Source of the DNA: Silene latifolia
Lineage: Eukaryota; Streptophyta; Magnoliopsida; Caryophyllales; Caryophyllaceae
Assembly: GCF_048544455.1 (NCBI RefSeq)
Contig: NC_133526.1
Location: 4,666,001 to 4,730,000, forward strand
Reading direction: 5' to 3'
Length of the DNA: 64,000 nucleotides
Positions 33,577 through 45,951 of this stretch are shown here, in pieces. The notes beneath the pieces are model-generated. The model saw only the letters and a program-made list of their open reading frames with translations, did no database searches and was not told the origin of the DNA. The position numbers and the translations under genes were made by a program. The first letter of the stretch is position 1; each line of letters starts with the position of its first letter.

Positions 33577-35625
33577 CTGTTTCCATGTTCACGAATATGT
33601 TAGGTTAGCTTAATTACTTGCATGATTTTAGCTATTAAACCAATATTGGTTTGGATTCTATGCTATACTAGTCCATATGGTCCTAGGAATGCTTTTTATG
33701 CCTAATCAAACAATATATTCTCGAAGGTTAATCAAGTAATTTGTGTATTGTGAGTTGACAACTATTATAAGCATGAAAGATCACAAAAACTTATACGAAC
33801 CGGCATACGTTAAATCACTTTTATTTATAATATAGCTAGGATTATGGTGTGATTTGATACTTTTTAAGCTATTTTCATAGTTTTATGAAGGACTTGGATG
33901 ATTCGATAGCTGATTGCTTCCTTTCTCTTCTTTCCTGTCTTTCTATGAGGTGTATGAAATTAAGAAGGGGTAAGGGAGGTTATACGACAATTAAGGAAGA
34001 CGTTGTTTACGTTGAACGATATGTGTTGCTATATGGTGTGAATTCATGTGGGGTAAGACCGTAAGAAATCATTGACGGTTAATAGCAGGCTTGTGTATAA
34101 CATGACATTGATCACAAACCAAAAAAAAAAAAACAACGAAGAGAGAATTATTTAATTTATTGTTACCTTAAATCCCAAAATTGATGAATCGGAAACTTTG
34201 AAACGAAACCCACAATTTCAATTAGCAAGAATAGTATCACAAAGAGCAATTGTACCAAAGTAGCCCCGTGACTCAAAATGGAAAAAAATTATCATCGACC
34301 AAATTGTTAGACGAAAAAAATGATCACTAAACAAAATTAATAATAAATGTGGGACTGGAATAGGGGAAGCAAGAAGCACGGCATAGTTCGATTAAATCAT
34401 AACTTTGTGACTTACGAGTCAATAACTTCCGATTAATTGAAATTATCAAACTTAATCGTCTTCGTTGATCGAAAGTATGAAGCACGGACATAATTCGATT
34501 AAATCAATAAAGATTGCCATCAATAACATACAAGTAATTGAAAATGAATGAGAAGTAGAACCGTACCTATGATATGTAATTGGCAAATTGTATCTTTGTG
34601 ATCGAGTTGAAGAATTAGAGGTGATCGGCAGATTAAATCATGTTTTTCGCTGATGATTGAACAAGAAGTTTAGGGGTTAGGGTTTTTAATTTGTAAAAAA
34701 ATGATAGAGATAGTGGACCAGGTAGGGTATTAGACATAGTAGCGGGATTTTTTAGGTTGAATTTTAGATAATTGCCGCTTCCTTCTTAGTATAAGGGCGG
34801 TTCTTTAAATTATAAGATTGGAGGGTCATTTTTGAGGTCGACGCTTTATGAAAGCATCAATACGAAAGCGTCATCAATGTAAGGGATTTGTAGTAGCGTG
34901 GTCGGTATGACACGGTATTTTGTTTTGAGGAGGAACCAGTCGTGTTAAGCGAAGCAAAAATCCAACTTGATGACGACATGCCTTATGATGAAGGAGAGAG
35001 GTTGATGATACCATTTTATGAAGCGATTTCTAATGTCGAAACTCTTACATTGGATGTTTTGGTACTACATTATTTCTCTACTGTTTTCAGTAATGCAACT
35101 CGTCTTACACTTAATATGCGAACGTGCTATAAAATTGAAATACTGTCGTCATTACTGGATATGTGTCCTGCGTTGGACGTTTTAACCATAAAATTTGGTG
35201 ATATTTCTAGCCATTTCAGATGGAACTTGAATCCCCCGAAGCATGACCATGTACGGCCCGTACCACGAGTTCTCAAGCGGATAGAGATCGAATACTTTTT
35301 GGGCGAAGATTATTACAAGCCTGTACAGTCTTTCTTAGAATTAGTTGAATACTTGTTATTTAGCAGAACCATTGCTTCAGAGCATTTCCATTTTAGTTTA
35401 ACCGGTGATAAATATCGCGAAATGGAATGTGTAGACCGTGAAAAAAGAATGGAATTAGACTTGTGTAAGGTTTTCAGCAAGCTTCCATTGATTTGGATAG
35501 AAGGTGAGATCGAATTTGTAGGGGAGTATTTTAAGATGTCGCGAAGAGCTGGACCTAAAGGTCGGGGAGCAAGTCGCAAAGTTATCAATTTTAGTTGTTC
35601 GCCAGGAGACAATTTCAAATTTTAG

Positions 35626-36215
35626 AAAGAATAATTGATTTTACGTTTTTTTTTTAACAATTGTACCTTGTTAATTTATCAATTTGCTACTACTTTTTAT
35701 TTGCAGTTTACATTGTTATTGATTGTATTCTTGGCAGGAGTCTTTGAGACATTGCGATGAAAGCGTTGTTAGAGCTCCATATGGCTATAGTCATATTTAT
35801 TACCATATATAACAAATCTCAAATGAGCATTAAACTATTAACTTTTCATTAAAATATAACTTTTCATTAAACTTAATTAATTTTTTAATTAAAATAAAAT
35901 AAAAGTCTAAATACAAATTTTTAATCTTTGTTGGGGAATAATTTAAAGCATATTTGCTCTATATAAACCAAAAATATAAACTTATATTTTAGATTTGTGA
36001 AAAAAAAAAATAATTTGAGAAATTTATAAAATGAAATTATTAGCTTAGTGATAAAAAAAATTCATTTATATACACATTTCATGACATTACTAAATTTTAT
36101 TAAATAGTTTTGTAGTTCAATATTTTTTCTCACGGCAAAATATAATAATGTGAAATATGAAAACTTAATGAGGTGTTAATTTAGCATCATAAGTAATAAA
36201 AAAAATAAAGACTCT
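35626..36215. other. AT-rich 3' flank and Helitron relic body
   Basis: Part of it (about 36100-36180) matches the Helitron relic at 13860-13900 in inverse orientation. No gene seen. Confidence 0.45.
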
Positions 36216-36253
36216 ATAAATACCACGCATTCATTGTGCGAGATCTAAATTAG
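36216..36253 (+). mobile_element. Worn Helitron 3' end
   Basis: CGCATTCATTGTGCG, then AGATCTAAATTAG and T. It is the same end as at 13781-13811, on the other strand, with CTAG worn to TTAG. The body extends leftward to an unknown 5' end. Confidence 0.45.
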
Positions 36254-36279
36254 TATTTAAATAAATGTATTAAATTTAT

Positions 36280-36726
36280 TTGGGATATTCTACATGGTAG
36301 ATTGGTAGCACTATATTTTTTTATATTTTAAGGGGTACCCCTCCTTTCCTACTAAAAAACTTTGACCGCGCATAATTCATGGTAATGAAATCGGAACGCG
36401 GCGTAACTGTTTTTTCAAATTGATCGTTTTTCCGAGATATTTGATTTTAAAAAAAAAATTGTCACTTTATGAACTTGTTGCAAGAGTGATGGTCGGTCAA
36501 ATACTTTTAACCAAATAAATTTTGACTGACTATAGCTCATGGATACGAGTTCATAAAGTAACGATTTTTTTTTTTCAAATTGATCATCTTTATGAGATGT
36601 TTAGTTTGGAAAAAAGATTTGTCGTTTTTGGAGTTCGTAACCAAGAATTATAGACAGTCAAAAATTTCTAGCTCAAAACGAGGGTAGAATATACAAAAAC
36701 AAAGGGGTACCATATTGAATATCCCA
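36280..36726. mobile_element. TIR element with TTGGGATATTC ends
   Basis: TTGGGATATTC at left and the same on the minus strand at right, followed inward by TACCCCT-type sequence on both sides. Interior has two similar halves (TTCAAATTGATCRTYTTT). Non-coding; superfamily not clear. Confidence 0.5.
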
Positions 36727-36904
36727 ATTTTTTTTTTTTTTTTGAAATAATATCCCAATTTATTTTCATTTGCGGTAAAAGTCAAATTAGGTTATACACA
36801 GTCAAATCATAACTCAACCAAAACACTGGGAAGATCTTGTGAAAGAGTGAAAACCCTTGAACGTTAAACTCCTGAACTCTCTTTAGCCACTTTAAACCAC
36901 ATCG

Positions 36905-38418
36905 ATGGCCGTCGAAGAAAAGGCGAAGAAGAGACGGAGGAAAAATAACAACTTTCAAAGTGAAGAACAAACAAATGACCTGCTGAGTTCACTCCATGAC
37001 GATTTACTTATCGTAATTATCTCCTGTCTTCCTCTTCGATCGGCGTTGTCACCGGGTTACTATCCCGTCGATGGCATGGTCTATGGAAGAACATATCCTC
37101 CATTATCATAAGCGATCATAAGTCCGATTATAAGTTTGTATTCTCTGATGTTTTTCTTAACGTCATGAGGCAAATTAAGTCCCCTTTCATCCATCGTTTC
37201 CATCTCGAATTTGACGGCAATTTTTCGAGCAAGCATTGGCGACCTCGACTATTCTTGGCTTCGCCAATTTGTGACCGGAATGTCCGTGAACTCAATTTTA
37301 CGCGCCCCTCTTATTTTTATGGTAAGTATAAGCTTAGATTACCGAGTTATATTTTTCAAACGCGGTCACTGGTATCCATCGAGTTGGACTCAATGGTCGA
37401 TTGGGAGTTACCTAACGATGCTGATCCCATCATTTTACCCAATTTGAAGAAGCTAAGCCTTAATTTTTCTTATATTCGTTAAGAGTTCCCGGGAAAACTA
37501 ATCAAATCTTGTCTATCGCTTGAAGAGTTGTCTTTAGATCAGTGCCTAGAGTCTAGGACAGATGGTTATTTGAAATGTTCGAATCAAAATCTAAGACGAT
37601 TATTTATAAACCGAAGTCCGGAGTAAAAGCAAAATTGTGATTAACACCCCAAAATTAGAGTATCTGAATGTTTGTGCTCCGTTAGCTGCGATAGTTTGCC
37701 TCGAGGAAGAACCAATTGCGTTGCGTGAAGCTAAACTCCAAGTTCTTGAAAAGCATCATCATCTAGACGATGAAGAAAAGAAGTCGATGTCAAAATTTTA
37801 CGAAGCGATTTCTAGTGTTGGCTTGATTACTTTGGATGTTGCAGTACTAAATTGCATATGTACCGTGTTTCGCAATGTAAATAGGGTTACGTTAAACATG
37901 AAACAATACGTCGATACCCTTGATAGTAATTTAGTGTTGTCATTACTAGACTTGTGCCCCGTGCTAGACGTTTTTGCTCTAAAACTTGAAGGCGTTTGTA
38001 CTAATACTAAGAATATACCGTGGTTGAAACTCCCCTCACATTCTCGCCGTTCAAGCACCTTACGACGAGTACTCAAGAGGGTGGAGGTAGAAATCGACTG
38101 GTGGAATTACAGAGTCCCATCAAAATATTTCGTGGAGTTAGTAGGATTCTTGTTACTAAGTAACACTATCGATTCAAAGCATTTCCATTTTAGGTTACAT
38201 GCTGCAAGATATTGTCGAAAGGAAACTGTAGAACGTATAAAAGAATGGAAATAGATTTATGCAGGATATTTCATCAAGCTCCAATGGTTTCTAAGGGACA
38301 TGAGGTTGAATTTGTAGGGGAGTTTTACAAGCTGTCTCGTAATGCTTGTCGGAAATTTTCAAGAGCAAATCGGGAAATCATCTATTTTAGTTGTTCGCAA
38401 CCACGAATAGAAGATTAG
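36905..38418 (+). pseudogene. F-box e, multiply broken
   Basis: Starts MAVEEKAKKRRRKNNNFQS, with a weakened F-box (LLSSLHDDLLIVIISCLPL). A frame change soon after (LSPGYYPVDGMVYGR, which in another frame reads LLSRRWHGLWKN) removes the rest. Homology continues in pieces: MRQIKSPFIHRFHLEFDGN, LPNLKKLSLNFSYIR, CLEEEPIALREAKLQVLE, and the tail HEVEFVGEFYKLSRNA near 38310-38350. At least three frame changes or stops. It lies after block A and has no partner within the window; the partner in block B may lie beyond the copia insertion. Confidence 0.75.
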
Positions 38419-38756
38419 TTTACTTAAAGTTTCAATCTTTATTATATTTTCATTATGTTTAATATTGTTATTAGAGTAGTAGTTAGCATATTTAATGTTA
38501 ATTCAAGTATGATTATTGAGTAGTATTCTCACTAGGGTTCGATTAGACCCCAACATGTTTATTTTATATGATTAAGTCTTGATTTTGATGAGTTGTTGAA
38601 TAATCGGTTGGGATTGGTTAAGGGATAATTGGGAAGTTAGATGTGGCCCTAATGACTTAGACCATGACTAGGATATCATGGGAGTGGGTTCTAATTTTTT
38701 GAAGTACCATCATTGCGTGAATGTTATGGTTTGTTATGTACTTATAAATTCCAAAA

Positions 38757-39500
38757 GTGAGAGCTTTGGATACTTGGCCAACATGTTTCGCTATTGTGGT
38801 GTGGTGGATTTGGAGGTGGAGGAATTGTTGGAGTTTTGGTAGGATGGAGGATATCCCTCAAAACATGTTCACTTTCTTAATGCAAAGAATTTGGGAAATA
38901 CGGAATGCGAAGGAATCCATTGACTTGCTAGCTGAACCAGGTCGTTTGAAGTACCAAGAAACTTTTGTCAGGTGGGTTGCACCACCAAAATGGCGAATTG
39001 TACTTAATATCGATGGAGCCTCAAAGGGTAACCCGGGTCCGTCAGGGGCGGGGGGCATTTTCAGCGACACTTCAGAGAACTTGCTTCTAGCTTACGCAGA
39101 ATGCTTAGGACTAGCGACGGTCACTAGGGCTGAGTTGATGGCCTTGAAGCGGTGGTTGATGATTGCGAAGGAGAGATTTGGTGGTCGGCTTATTATGCAA
39201 ACGGACTCAAGCACGGTTGTAACTATGCTGGAGGAGAGGGAGGAATTACCGGCGGCACATGCTCATTTGGTCCAGATTTACAAGTGTTTCCTAAACGACC
39301 ATCCACGAAATATTGAGGTACACCATATTTATCGCGAAGCAAATAAATGTGCGGATTGGCTCGCAAATATGGGTGTTGGGCAGGTTCAGCGAGTGGTTGT
39401 GTGGGAGCCTGATGATATACCGAATCCGCTTTATCGTTTTATGCAGCAGGACATTGGAGGCGTGTCATGGCCAAGGATTGTCCCAATCAATAAGTCGTAG
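38757..39500 (+). mobile_element. LINE ORF2 C-terminal remnant with RNase H domain
   Basis: About 247 codons with an RNase H fold typical of plant L1-type LINEs (RVT_3): IDGASKGNPGPSGAGGIF (first Asp), TRAELMALKRWL (Glu), MQTDSSTVV (Asp), HHIYREANKCADWLANMG (last Asp). All four catalytic acids are kept. The reverse transcriptase and the 5' part are missing, so this is a 5'-truncated copy. WWIWRWRNCWSFG upstream matches the linker that precedes RNase H in such elements. The first in-frame ATG is at 38847; upstream of it the frame is open. No poly(A) tail is visible before the Helitron end at 39574. Confidence 0.75.
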
Positions 39501-40745
39501 TTTGTTTGCTCTGTTTTTTCTTTGTACTTTCCTTTTCATGTTGTTCGTTATCGTTTTCGCTTTTACTTATTTACTAGCTTAATACCCGTGCAGAATGCAC
39601 GGGTATATATAATATCATTTGATATTCTCATAGCATAATATTCAGATAGTTTACATAGATAACCTCCTACGAATCAATTGACTCCTCCAGAAAAAAAATA
39701 TAATGAACAAATCAATTAAAAATAATATGAGAATGTCACCAAAATATGTGAGATAACTTGTAGTCTTGTACGCCAGTTTCAATAAGGAATACTCATGAAT
39801 TCAAATTTAAACTAATTGATATCATAAACTAATTGTCGAAATATACTTTCATCGAATAATCCTATAAATTGTCTACCAAAGATTAGATATAAAGCTATTT
39901 TCTTACATCAGTTTAGATTAGTTAAAGTTGTTGTCTCAATACTCATCAAACTTTTTCTTCCTTAAAGTTGCAAGAGAGATGATTTAAATTGGTTAATATC
40001 TATCAATACAAATTGATCAATTTTTCAGATCCTATGAGTCATTTTCCATGTTGACGTGAGTGAAACCACCTAACATAATCTCCATTTACTAAACTTCATC
40101 ATTAAAGTTTCAGCAACACATGCCTATGTTACGGTTAATGAGTGCCTGTGATAAACAAATCTCCCATTCTTTTATTAATTTCTTGCGACTTGCGAGTTAT
40201 CACTTTCTCTTATAAAAGAACCGAATTGAGAACAATTATAGAGCACGAAGAAGGGAAGTACAATGATGATTACATATATTTAAAAACAGAAGAAAATGTG
40301 TGTTTAAGCATTTAGGGTTTTGGGTGAATGGGAAGAAAAAAAAAAAAATCGAGTAGAAAGAGAACTTAATTAAATTTTTAAACATGTCATAATTGAAATG
40401 AAAAAAAAGAGGATGAATATTAGCCATAAATTTAAACACCGAACTTACATACTCCATCGTCATCATCTTTGTCTTATTCATTGTAAATGCTCGACCCGAT
40501 TGCATTGTTTAACAAAATTTTAGTAATTGAAGCCTAAATTAGCCAAATCAATAATAACATACATACATAAACATCATGAAATCACTCTATTGAAACTAAA
40601 TTATTCAGAAAATAGGTAAAAATTAAACAATACCAAGTAAATGATCAATAAACTTAGAACTACGCCTCCGCTTATTAAAGGATAGGTATATGTGATATGA
40701 GAAAATAAGGTCCTTTGAATTTAGTAGGTGATTGTGTAGTAGGCG

Positions 40746-42802
40746 TGATGGTCTCAAGTCAAACCTCGCAAGTGCACGATTTTATCGTTGTACACTTAAA
40801 AGGGTCGATCCCACAAGGAGTAGGTGGAGTACTAATCGTTCTAATTCACCGGTTTAGCTAAGTCGATAAATAACAAAGAGGGTAGTAACAAACTAGCACT
40901 AAACTATTAAATTTAAAGACTAAAGACAAGGTAAGGTAAAAACAAGTTAAAGATAAAAGATAAATCAAATAAAGAGAAAGACTAGAACTCGGTCCGACCA
41001 TGAATATGAGTAATTCCACATACTAATCGTCTCGGCTAATCAAAAGGGGTAGAAAGGTAAGGGGGAGATGGCTCTAATTCGCCTAGAACCTCCCTTCCGG
41101 TCTCGCACTAGGACACTAGTTACTCCGACTAACCCCCCTCCCGGGTTCGAAAGCCGGTCTCCCTAACTCAAAACCCGACAACCCCCAAGAACATGCATTT
41201 TCCCAAGGAGGTCAAGTAAATGGTCAAGGTCATTAAGCCCTCATCTTATTCCGGGTCATCCCACTCCCCCTTCCGGAGGTCGATTTCAAACACTAGCCTA
41301 GGGGCACCCTCCCTCGGTTCTCCTTCCTGGTCTCAACCTTAGTTGGTGACAAGGGTCGGTCCCCAAATACTCGACTAACAACCTAACCAACTTCCGTTGG
41401 TGTGGCAAGGGTCAAAAGCCGACACTACCCGGAAACCAAACCTTAAGCATGAAAATTCCCCAAGACTACCCTAACCAATTTTCCCCACAAATTAGCCTTA
41501 GTGACAATTAATTAGTGAAATTACCCATATCGGGCCAAACCGAGTCCTAGAAGGAGACTACTCACTAATCATGGTTCTAATTGCAAAATAAACAATAAAG
41601 ATGGAAACTTTGGTCACAAACATGGTGAGGAGATAAATCTTACTACTAAGCATGCAACAAATCAACAATAATTAAGAGGAAAAGTGATATTAATCTAATA
41701 ACAAGGATTATTAAACTAAAAGGCACAATCTTTAACCAAATCCACTCAAAGATTAAGTCTTTAAGGACAACTAACCAAAGATGAACAAATGAAAGAGAAT
41801 CAAAACAAAGATGAACAATGAAAAGATGAACAATGGTGAAAATAAGAACAACAAACAAACAACAACAACAATTTTAACATAAACAATCAAATAAACTTGA
41901 AGGAAGAACAAAATGTAAACAAATGGAAATAAGGAAAGAAATAATACCAATCAAGAAGCAAGAAAGGAAGAATGATAGAATAAATAAGTATAAACTTTCA
42001 ATCTTCTTCTTACAACCCAAATTCAATCACAAATTGATTGAATTACTACTCTAATTAAGGAATGATTAGCAAAAGGATTAGCAAAGTTTTAAACTTGAAA
42101 GGGAAATATTCTTAGATCTAGGGTTGTGTGTACAAAAGGGTTTAAGAGAGGGTATTTATAGGTTACACAAGGATTAGGACAGAAATTGGAAATGGGCTTT
42201 GAAACACGTATATGCATTCCCCGGTCAAACCGCCACGCGCTGGCCGGCTGGGAGATCTCTGGAACTTTGAACGAGTTTTGGAGGTCATCAGGTGTGCACG
42301 GCCGGTCAACCGGCCGCCGGTCACTGACCGGCTGGGGCACCCTTGACTTCAATCTTGACTTTTGGCCTTTTGGAGGGACTCCCAGCCGGCTAGCCGGCTG
42401 CCGGTCATTTGACCGGCTGGGAGTTTCCTGTAACATTCCTTCATTTTCTTGTCTTCAAGCTCATATGGTCTTCCCAGCCGGCTAGCCGGCTGGGGATGCT
42501 CCTTCCAACTTCTTCCTTCATTTCCTTGTAAATGTACTCCCAGCCGGCTAGCCGGCCGCCGGCCTACCGGCTGAGGGTACTCCTCAGCATAACTCCCTTC
42601 ATCTTTCATGCATAGCTTAGAAATCCCGTCTTTCTAGCTTCGTTTCGCCTGTTCCGCCTCAATTTACTGCAAGGGGGCCAAAGTGTCATAGTAAAGGGAA
42701 TCGGGACTAGAAACGAGAGTAAAGGGGGTACAAAACCGCCTTAAATGGGGTTGAATATGCATGAAAATAGAGGGAAAAAGAGTGCAAAATGGTCCTATAT
42801 CA
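40746..42802. mobile_element. Large solo LTR, 2057 bp
   Basis: Begins TGATGGTCTCAAGTC and ends CCTATATCA, flanked by a perfect AGGCG duplication (40741-40745, 42803-42807). CGCAAGTGCACGATTTTATC and GGGTCGATCCCACAAGGAG near the left end resemble words common in long gypsy LTRs (Tat-like). The lineage is not certain. Old remnant. Confidence 0.8.
42225..42585. repeat. CCAGCCGGCTAGCCGGC repeats within the solo LTR
   Basis: Five to six GC-rich, self-complementary clusters (around 42238, 42300, 42385, 42475, 42540), each built from CCGGCTAGCCGGCTG-like words separated by AT-richer spacers. They could form hairpins. Open frames here are by-products. Confidence 0.65.
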
Positions 42803-42889
42803 AGGCGGGAAAAAACACATGTGTGGTTTCTGTATTATAGATTAGTAATTAGTAATGGGCTTAATCCCGCTTCTTGTAACCCAAAAACA

Positions 42890-43071
42890 AATAGAGTTTT
42901 TTAAACGGGTTCCGGTTCGGAGTTTAATTAACTTTGTCAAGACTCGAGTTTTAGGCATCAAAATCTTTGGTCCATATCCAAGTGAAACTAAATCCAATAT
43001 CGTAACTCATAGTACAAACGTATAAATACCAAATGAAGACTTAACCCCTAAAATCTTGTTAAACCCTAATA
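42890..43071 (+). promoter_or_regulatory. Upstream region of F-box a' (left end of block B)
   Basis: Matches 19080-19277 closely. Directly left of it lies Helitron D, so the duplication border is at or left of about 42880. Confidence 0.55.
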
Positions 43072-45756
43072 ATGGCTGCCAAAAACAGAGCAGAGCAGAG
43101 GAGGCAGAGGACTAAAAAGAAGGCAGATGCCAAACAAAAAGAAGACAGGCTAAGCTCCCTTCCCGACGACATTCTTATCGGAATTATCGCCTACCTTCCT
43201 CTCCCTCAAGCCATCGCCACCGAGTCTTTATCTCGTCGATGGCTTGGTCTCTGGACTAACCGTACTACAATTCAATTAAGCAACCGTAATTACGACTGCT
43301 TACTTGAATTCTTTATCGCTTTTGACGATATCATGGCCTACTTTACCTCACCCGTCCTCCGTAGTTTTAGTTTCGAGTTAGTTGGCGTGAATAACCATTC
43401 GTTATATCTCGCCTTCCTTTGATTCAAACTCAAACAAATTTGTGAGTCAACGTCCGTGAACTTAAGGTAACATTCCGTGTTAATTATGATGGTGTACATA
43501 TCATTAATTTTCCGAGTGTAGTTTTTCAAACGCAGTCGTTGGTATCGATTGAGTTTTGCTCAACGGTTGGTTGGCGATTGCACTGAATCGATCAATCTTC
43601 CCAATCTTAAGAACTTAACTCTTTATCTTTGTCCTTCAAATTGCAATTGGTTCGAGAAACTAACCAAGGCTTGTCCATCACTCGAAGAAGTATCTTTAAA
43701 CTACGAGGATCATAACTGTTTTTGTTCGTAGCAATCGAAATTTAAGACGTTTGTTTATAAACTTGGAAAAAAAGCAAATACCTTAAATTTCATATTAATG
43801 CCCCAAAGATCGAGTTATTGTCTGTTCGAGCTCCAAAATCAACGATTTGTACCTTCGGAAAGGTACCAATTATTTTACGTGAAGCAAACATCGAATTAAC
43901 CGGTGTTGAACCTCCAGCGAAGGTAGATTACGAGTTAATGGCAGAATTTTACAAGGTTATGTCTAATGCTCGGGTTATGTCGTTCCATGTTTTTGCACTA
44001 GATAATTTTCCTACTACCTTGCTTCGAAAGTGTTGGACCTTTAGTCCTAATTAATTGTTTTGATAATGACAGTAATGATTTGTATGTGGACTTAATATTA
44101 TAAACATATGCGTGTAATTGTGTGCTTAAGTGTTAATTTAGATAGGAACAATTACAATGACGCAAGCTTGAAGTATTGGACCAAGGAGGTTTTACTTCAA
44201 AGATATTTGATCGTAATGTTCAAGATCAAGACCAAATAACAACCACGAGACTCAAGATGAGAGACTTGTGAAGAGACGATTCGTTTACTGAAGATCTACT
44301 GAAGATTAGATAGTATAGGTCGTCATTCGGTAATGGCTTTACTTTGTTTGATTTAAAGGTTAGTGAAGTTATGACCTAATAGCCATAATTTCATTGCTAG
44401 ACAAAAATGATGCGTTAATTTTTGGAAAATGTATTTTTAGTGATTTATTAAATAAGAGAGTATTTATTTTAATTGGAATTAATTAATAAGAATTTAAGTT
44501 GAATAAACTGTTGGTTTGTAACACGATATTTATATCGTCATGCAACCTAGGGCTTTAACTAAATTCTATCTCGATTTGTTGTGGGCTATGGAAGCAATAG
44601 TGGACCGAAGAAGGCCCAGAGGCCGGCCGAACCCTAGGGAGGCCGAACCCTAGGTGGCCGAAAACCCTAGGAGGCCAAACTCCTTCTTCCTTTGCTTCTT
44701 ACTTGTTCATCAAGTCGTTTTGGGATTTATTCTTCCAGAACATTCCTATGCCCTAATTTCAGAACATTCCTAAAACCTAATTCACTCTACTATAAATACT
44801 CTCATTCATTCAACATTAAAAGTAGAACACACATCTACACTTTTAGAGAGAAAAATATTTTAAGCAAAATTCTTTGAGCCTTAATTTTTATTTTCCAATT
44901 TGCTTATACAAAAATTGCGCATCAAATTTGTCAATCACTCGAAGTAAAATCGTTATAGGATACTAAGTACACAAGATATTGTACTCACTCGCATAACGTG
45001 AGATTAATATTTATCGTTGTACTTTTCTTATTAACGTAAGAGCAACCTAGAGTATTTAGCGATACTCAATCTGAGTTATAATCATATAGTTGATTATACG
45101 AGTGGATTGATAATTTTTGTAATCCGGAGAAAGGTACTAAAAATTATTAATCGAGAATAGTGGACGTAGGTTTCGACTTGTGAAACTGAACCACTTCAAA
45201 ATCCTGTGTGTCTCTCTTTCTCTCTCTCTCTTTATTATTGTTATTTCGATTTTGCATTTATTGTTAGTAATTTAATTAGTTGATTTTAATCAATAAAATC
45301 AAATAATTAATTTATATCATATATTTCGAAAAAGCGGTCATCGTTTTTAATACTCAATTCACCCCCCTCTTTCGTATTCGATCAATAGACTCCTCAGAAA
45401 GGCTACAAGTCTTACACTCGACACGAAACTGTGTAACGATGTTGACACGAAGATTGCGTTGTCGTCCTTCCAAGAATTATGTCCAAAATTAGACGCTTTG
45501 ACCCTTAAATTTTCGGATTTTGGGAAGAATAACGCGAAGTGGATCCCCTAAAACCTTCCAATGTAAGCACATTACCACAAGGATGTTTTGCAATCTACTC
45601 TTCCATTGTCCTACGACTTCGTTAGGGTGTGAGGCTGAATTCGTCGGGAGATTTTTCAGGATGTCTCGAAAATCCGGCCCCAAAGTAACTAGTTCAATTC
45701 AGATGGTGAAGTTATCCCTTTTAGTCGTTTGCCAAGGCATATTTTCAATCCTCTAG
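43072..45756 (+). pseudogene. F-box a' (block B), split by a solo LTR
   Basis: Starts MAAKNRAEQRRQRTKKKADA; the F-box is the same as in a (DRLSSLPDDILIGIIAYLPL). It is broken more than a: an extra C near 43411, changes near 43565, a deletion near 43728 that removes about 40 bases present in a, an extra A near 43770, then a 1365-bp solo LTR (44032-45396), and after it a further deletion (about 45576) that removes the region encoding the FBD-like part. The tail CEAEFVGRFFRMSRKSGPK is kept with Arg, so the stop seen at that place in a arose after duplication. Non-functional. Confidence 0.85.
44032..45396 (+). mobile_element. Solo LTR of the SIRE-like copia family, 1365 bp
   Basis: Begins TGTTGGACCTTTAGTCC and is closely similar to the 5' LTR at 54994-56388. 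Flanked by GAAAG on both sides (44027-44031, 45397-45401). It is a remnant of LTR-LTR recombination of an element inserted in F-box a'. Confidence 0.9.
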
Positions 45757-45951
45757 AATGACACGGAAAAAAAAACTATGGTACAAAGTATTTATGTACT
45801 CGGATGGTATACACAAAAAAAAAAAAAAAAAAAAAACTTATGTCATAGATACTCGTAATTGTGCTAAAGCTTATTTATTATAGTCGACTTTAATTTAAAA
45901 AATAAAATAAAATAAAATCACAAATACCTTGCGAAAAGAAAAGCTAAAGGA

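Larger units (their letters stand above)
31127..34897. mobile_element. CACTA element (3.8 kb) carrying a cyclin B fragment
   Basis: Ends CTATACAAATCCCTTGCATT and (minus) GCTACTACAAATCCCTTACA are inverted repeats continuing into ATTRATGACGCTTT; the first bases are worn. GTG stands at both sides (31124-31126, 34898-34900), a 3-bp duplication. Left subterminal repeats of GACGCTTTAAAGYGTC type fit a CACTA element. No transposase frame was recognised. It is therefore non-autonomous with a captured host gene piece. Termini may be off by two bases. Confidence 0.75.
30345..35625 (+). pseudogene. F-box d (block A), split by a CACTA element
   Basis: The 5' part (30345-31126) starts MAVKDKAAKRRRTNSNSEGG, with F-box DRLSTLSDDILIEIISYLPL and SLSRRWRGLWTNRTS. 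The 3' part (34898-35625) holds FCFEEEPVVLSEAKIQL and the FBD-like end, with IEFVGEYFKMSRRAGPK. Between them lies a 3.8-kb CACTA element. Extra T bases near 30590 and 30805 shift the frame relative to d' (54089), so the gene carries point-scale damage as well. The flanks of the CACTA element would meet in one frame (LDVC then GRYDTVFCFEEEP), which shows the insertion point lay in coding sequence. Confidence 0.8.
39574..42841 (-). mobile_element. Helitron D with a nested solo LTR
   Basis: Minus-strand 3' end: hairpin CCCGTGCATTCTGCACGGG, spacer TATTAAG, CTAG, T. Minus-strand 5' end: A then TCTATAATACAGAAACCAC. Without the nested 2-kb LTR it is about 1.2 kb. No coding potential. Confidence 0.65.

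Noticed and set aside
42089-42609. Three overlapping frames rich in Pro/Arg/Gly
   Set aside because: By-products of GC-rich repeats in the solo LTR.
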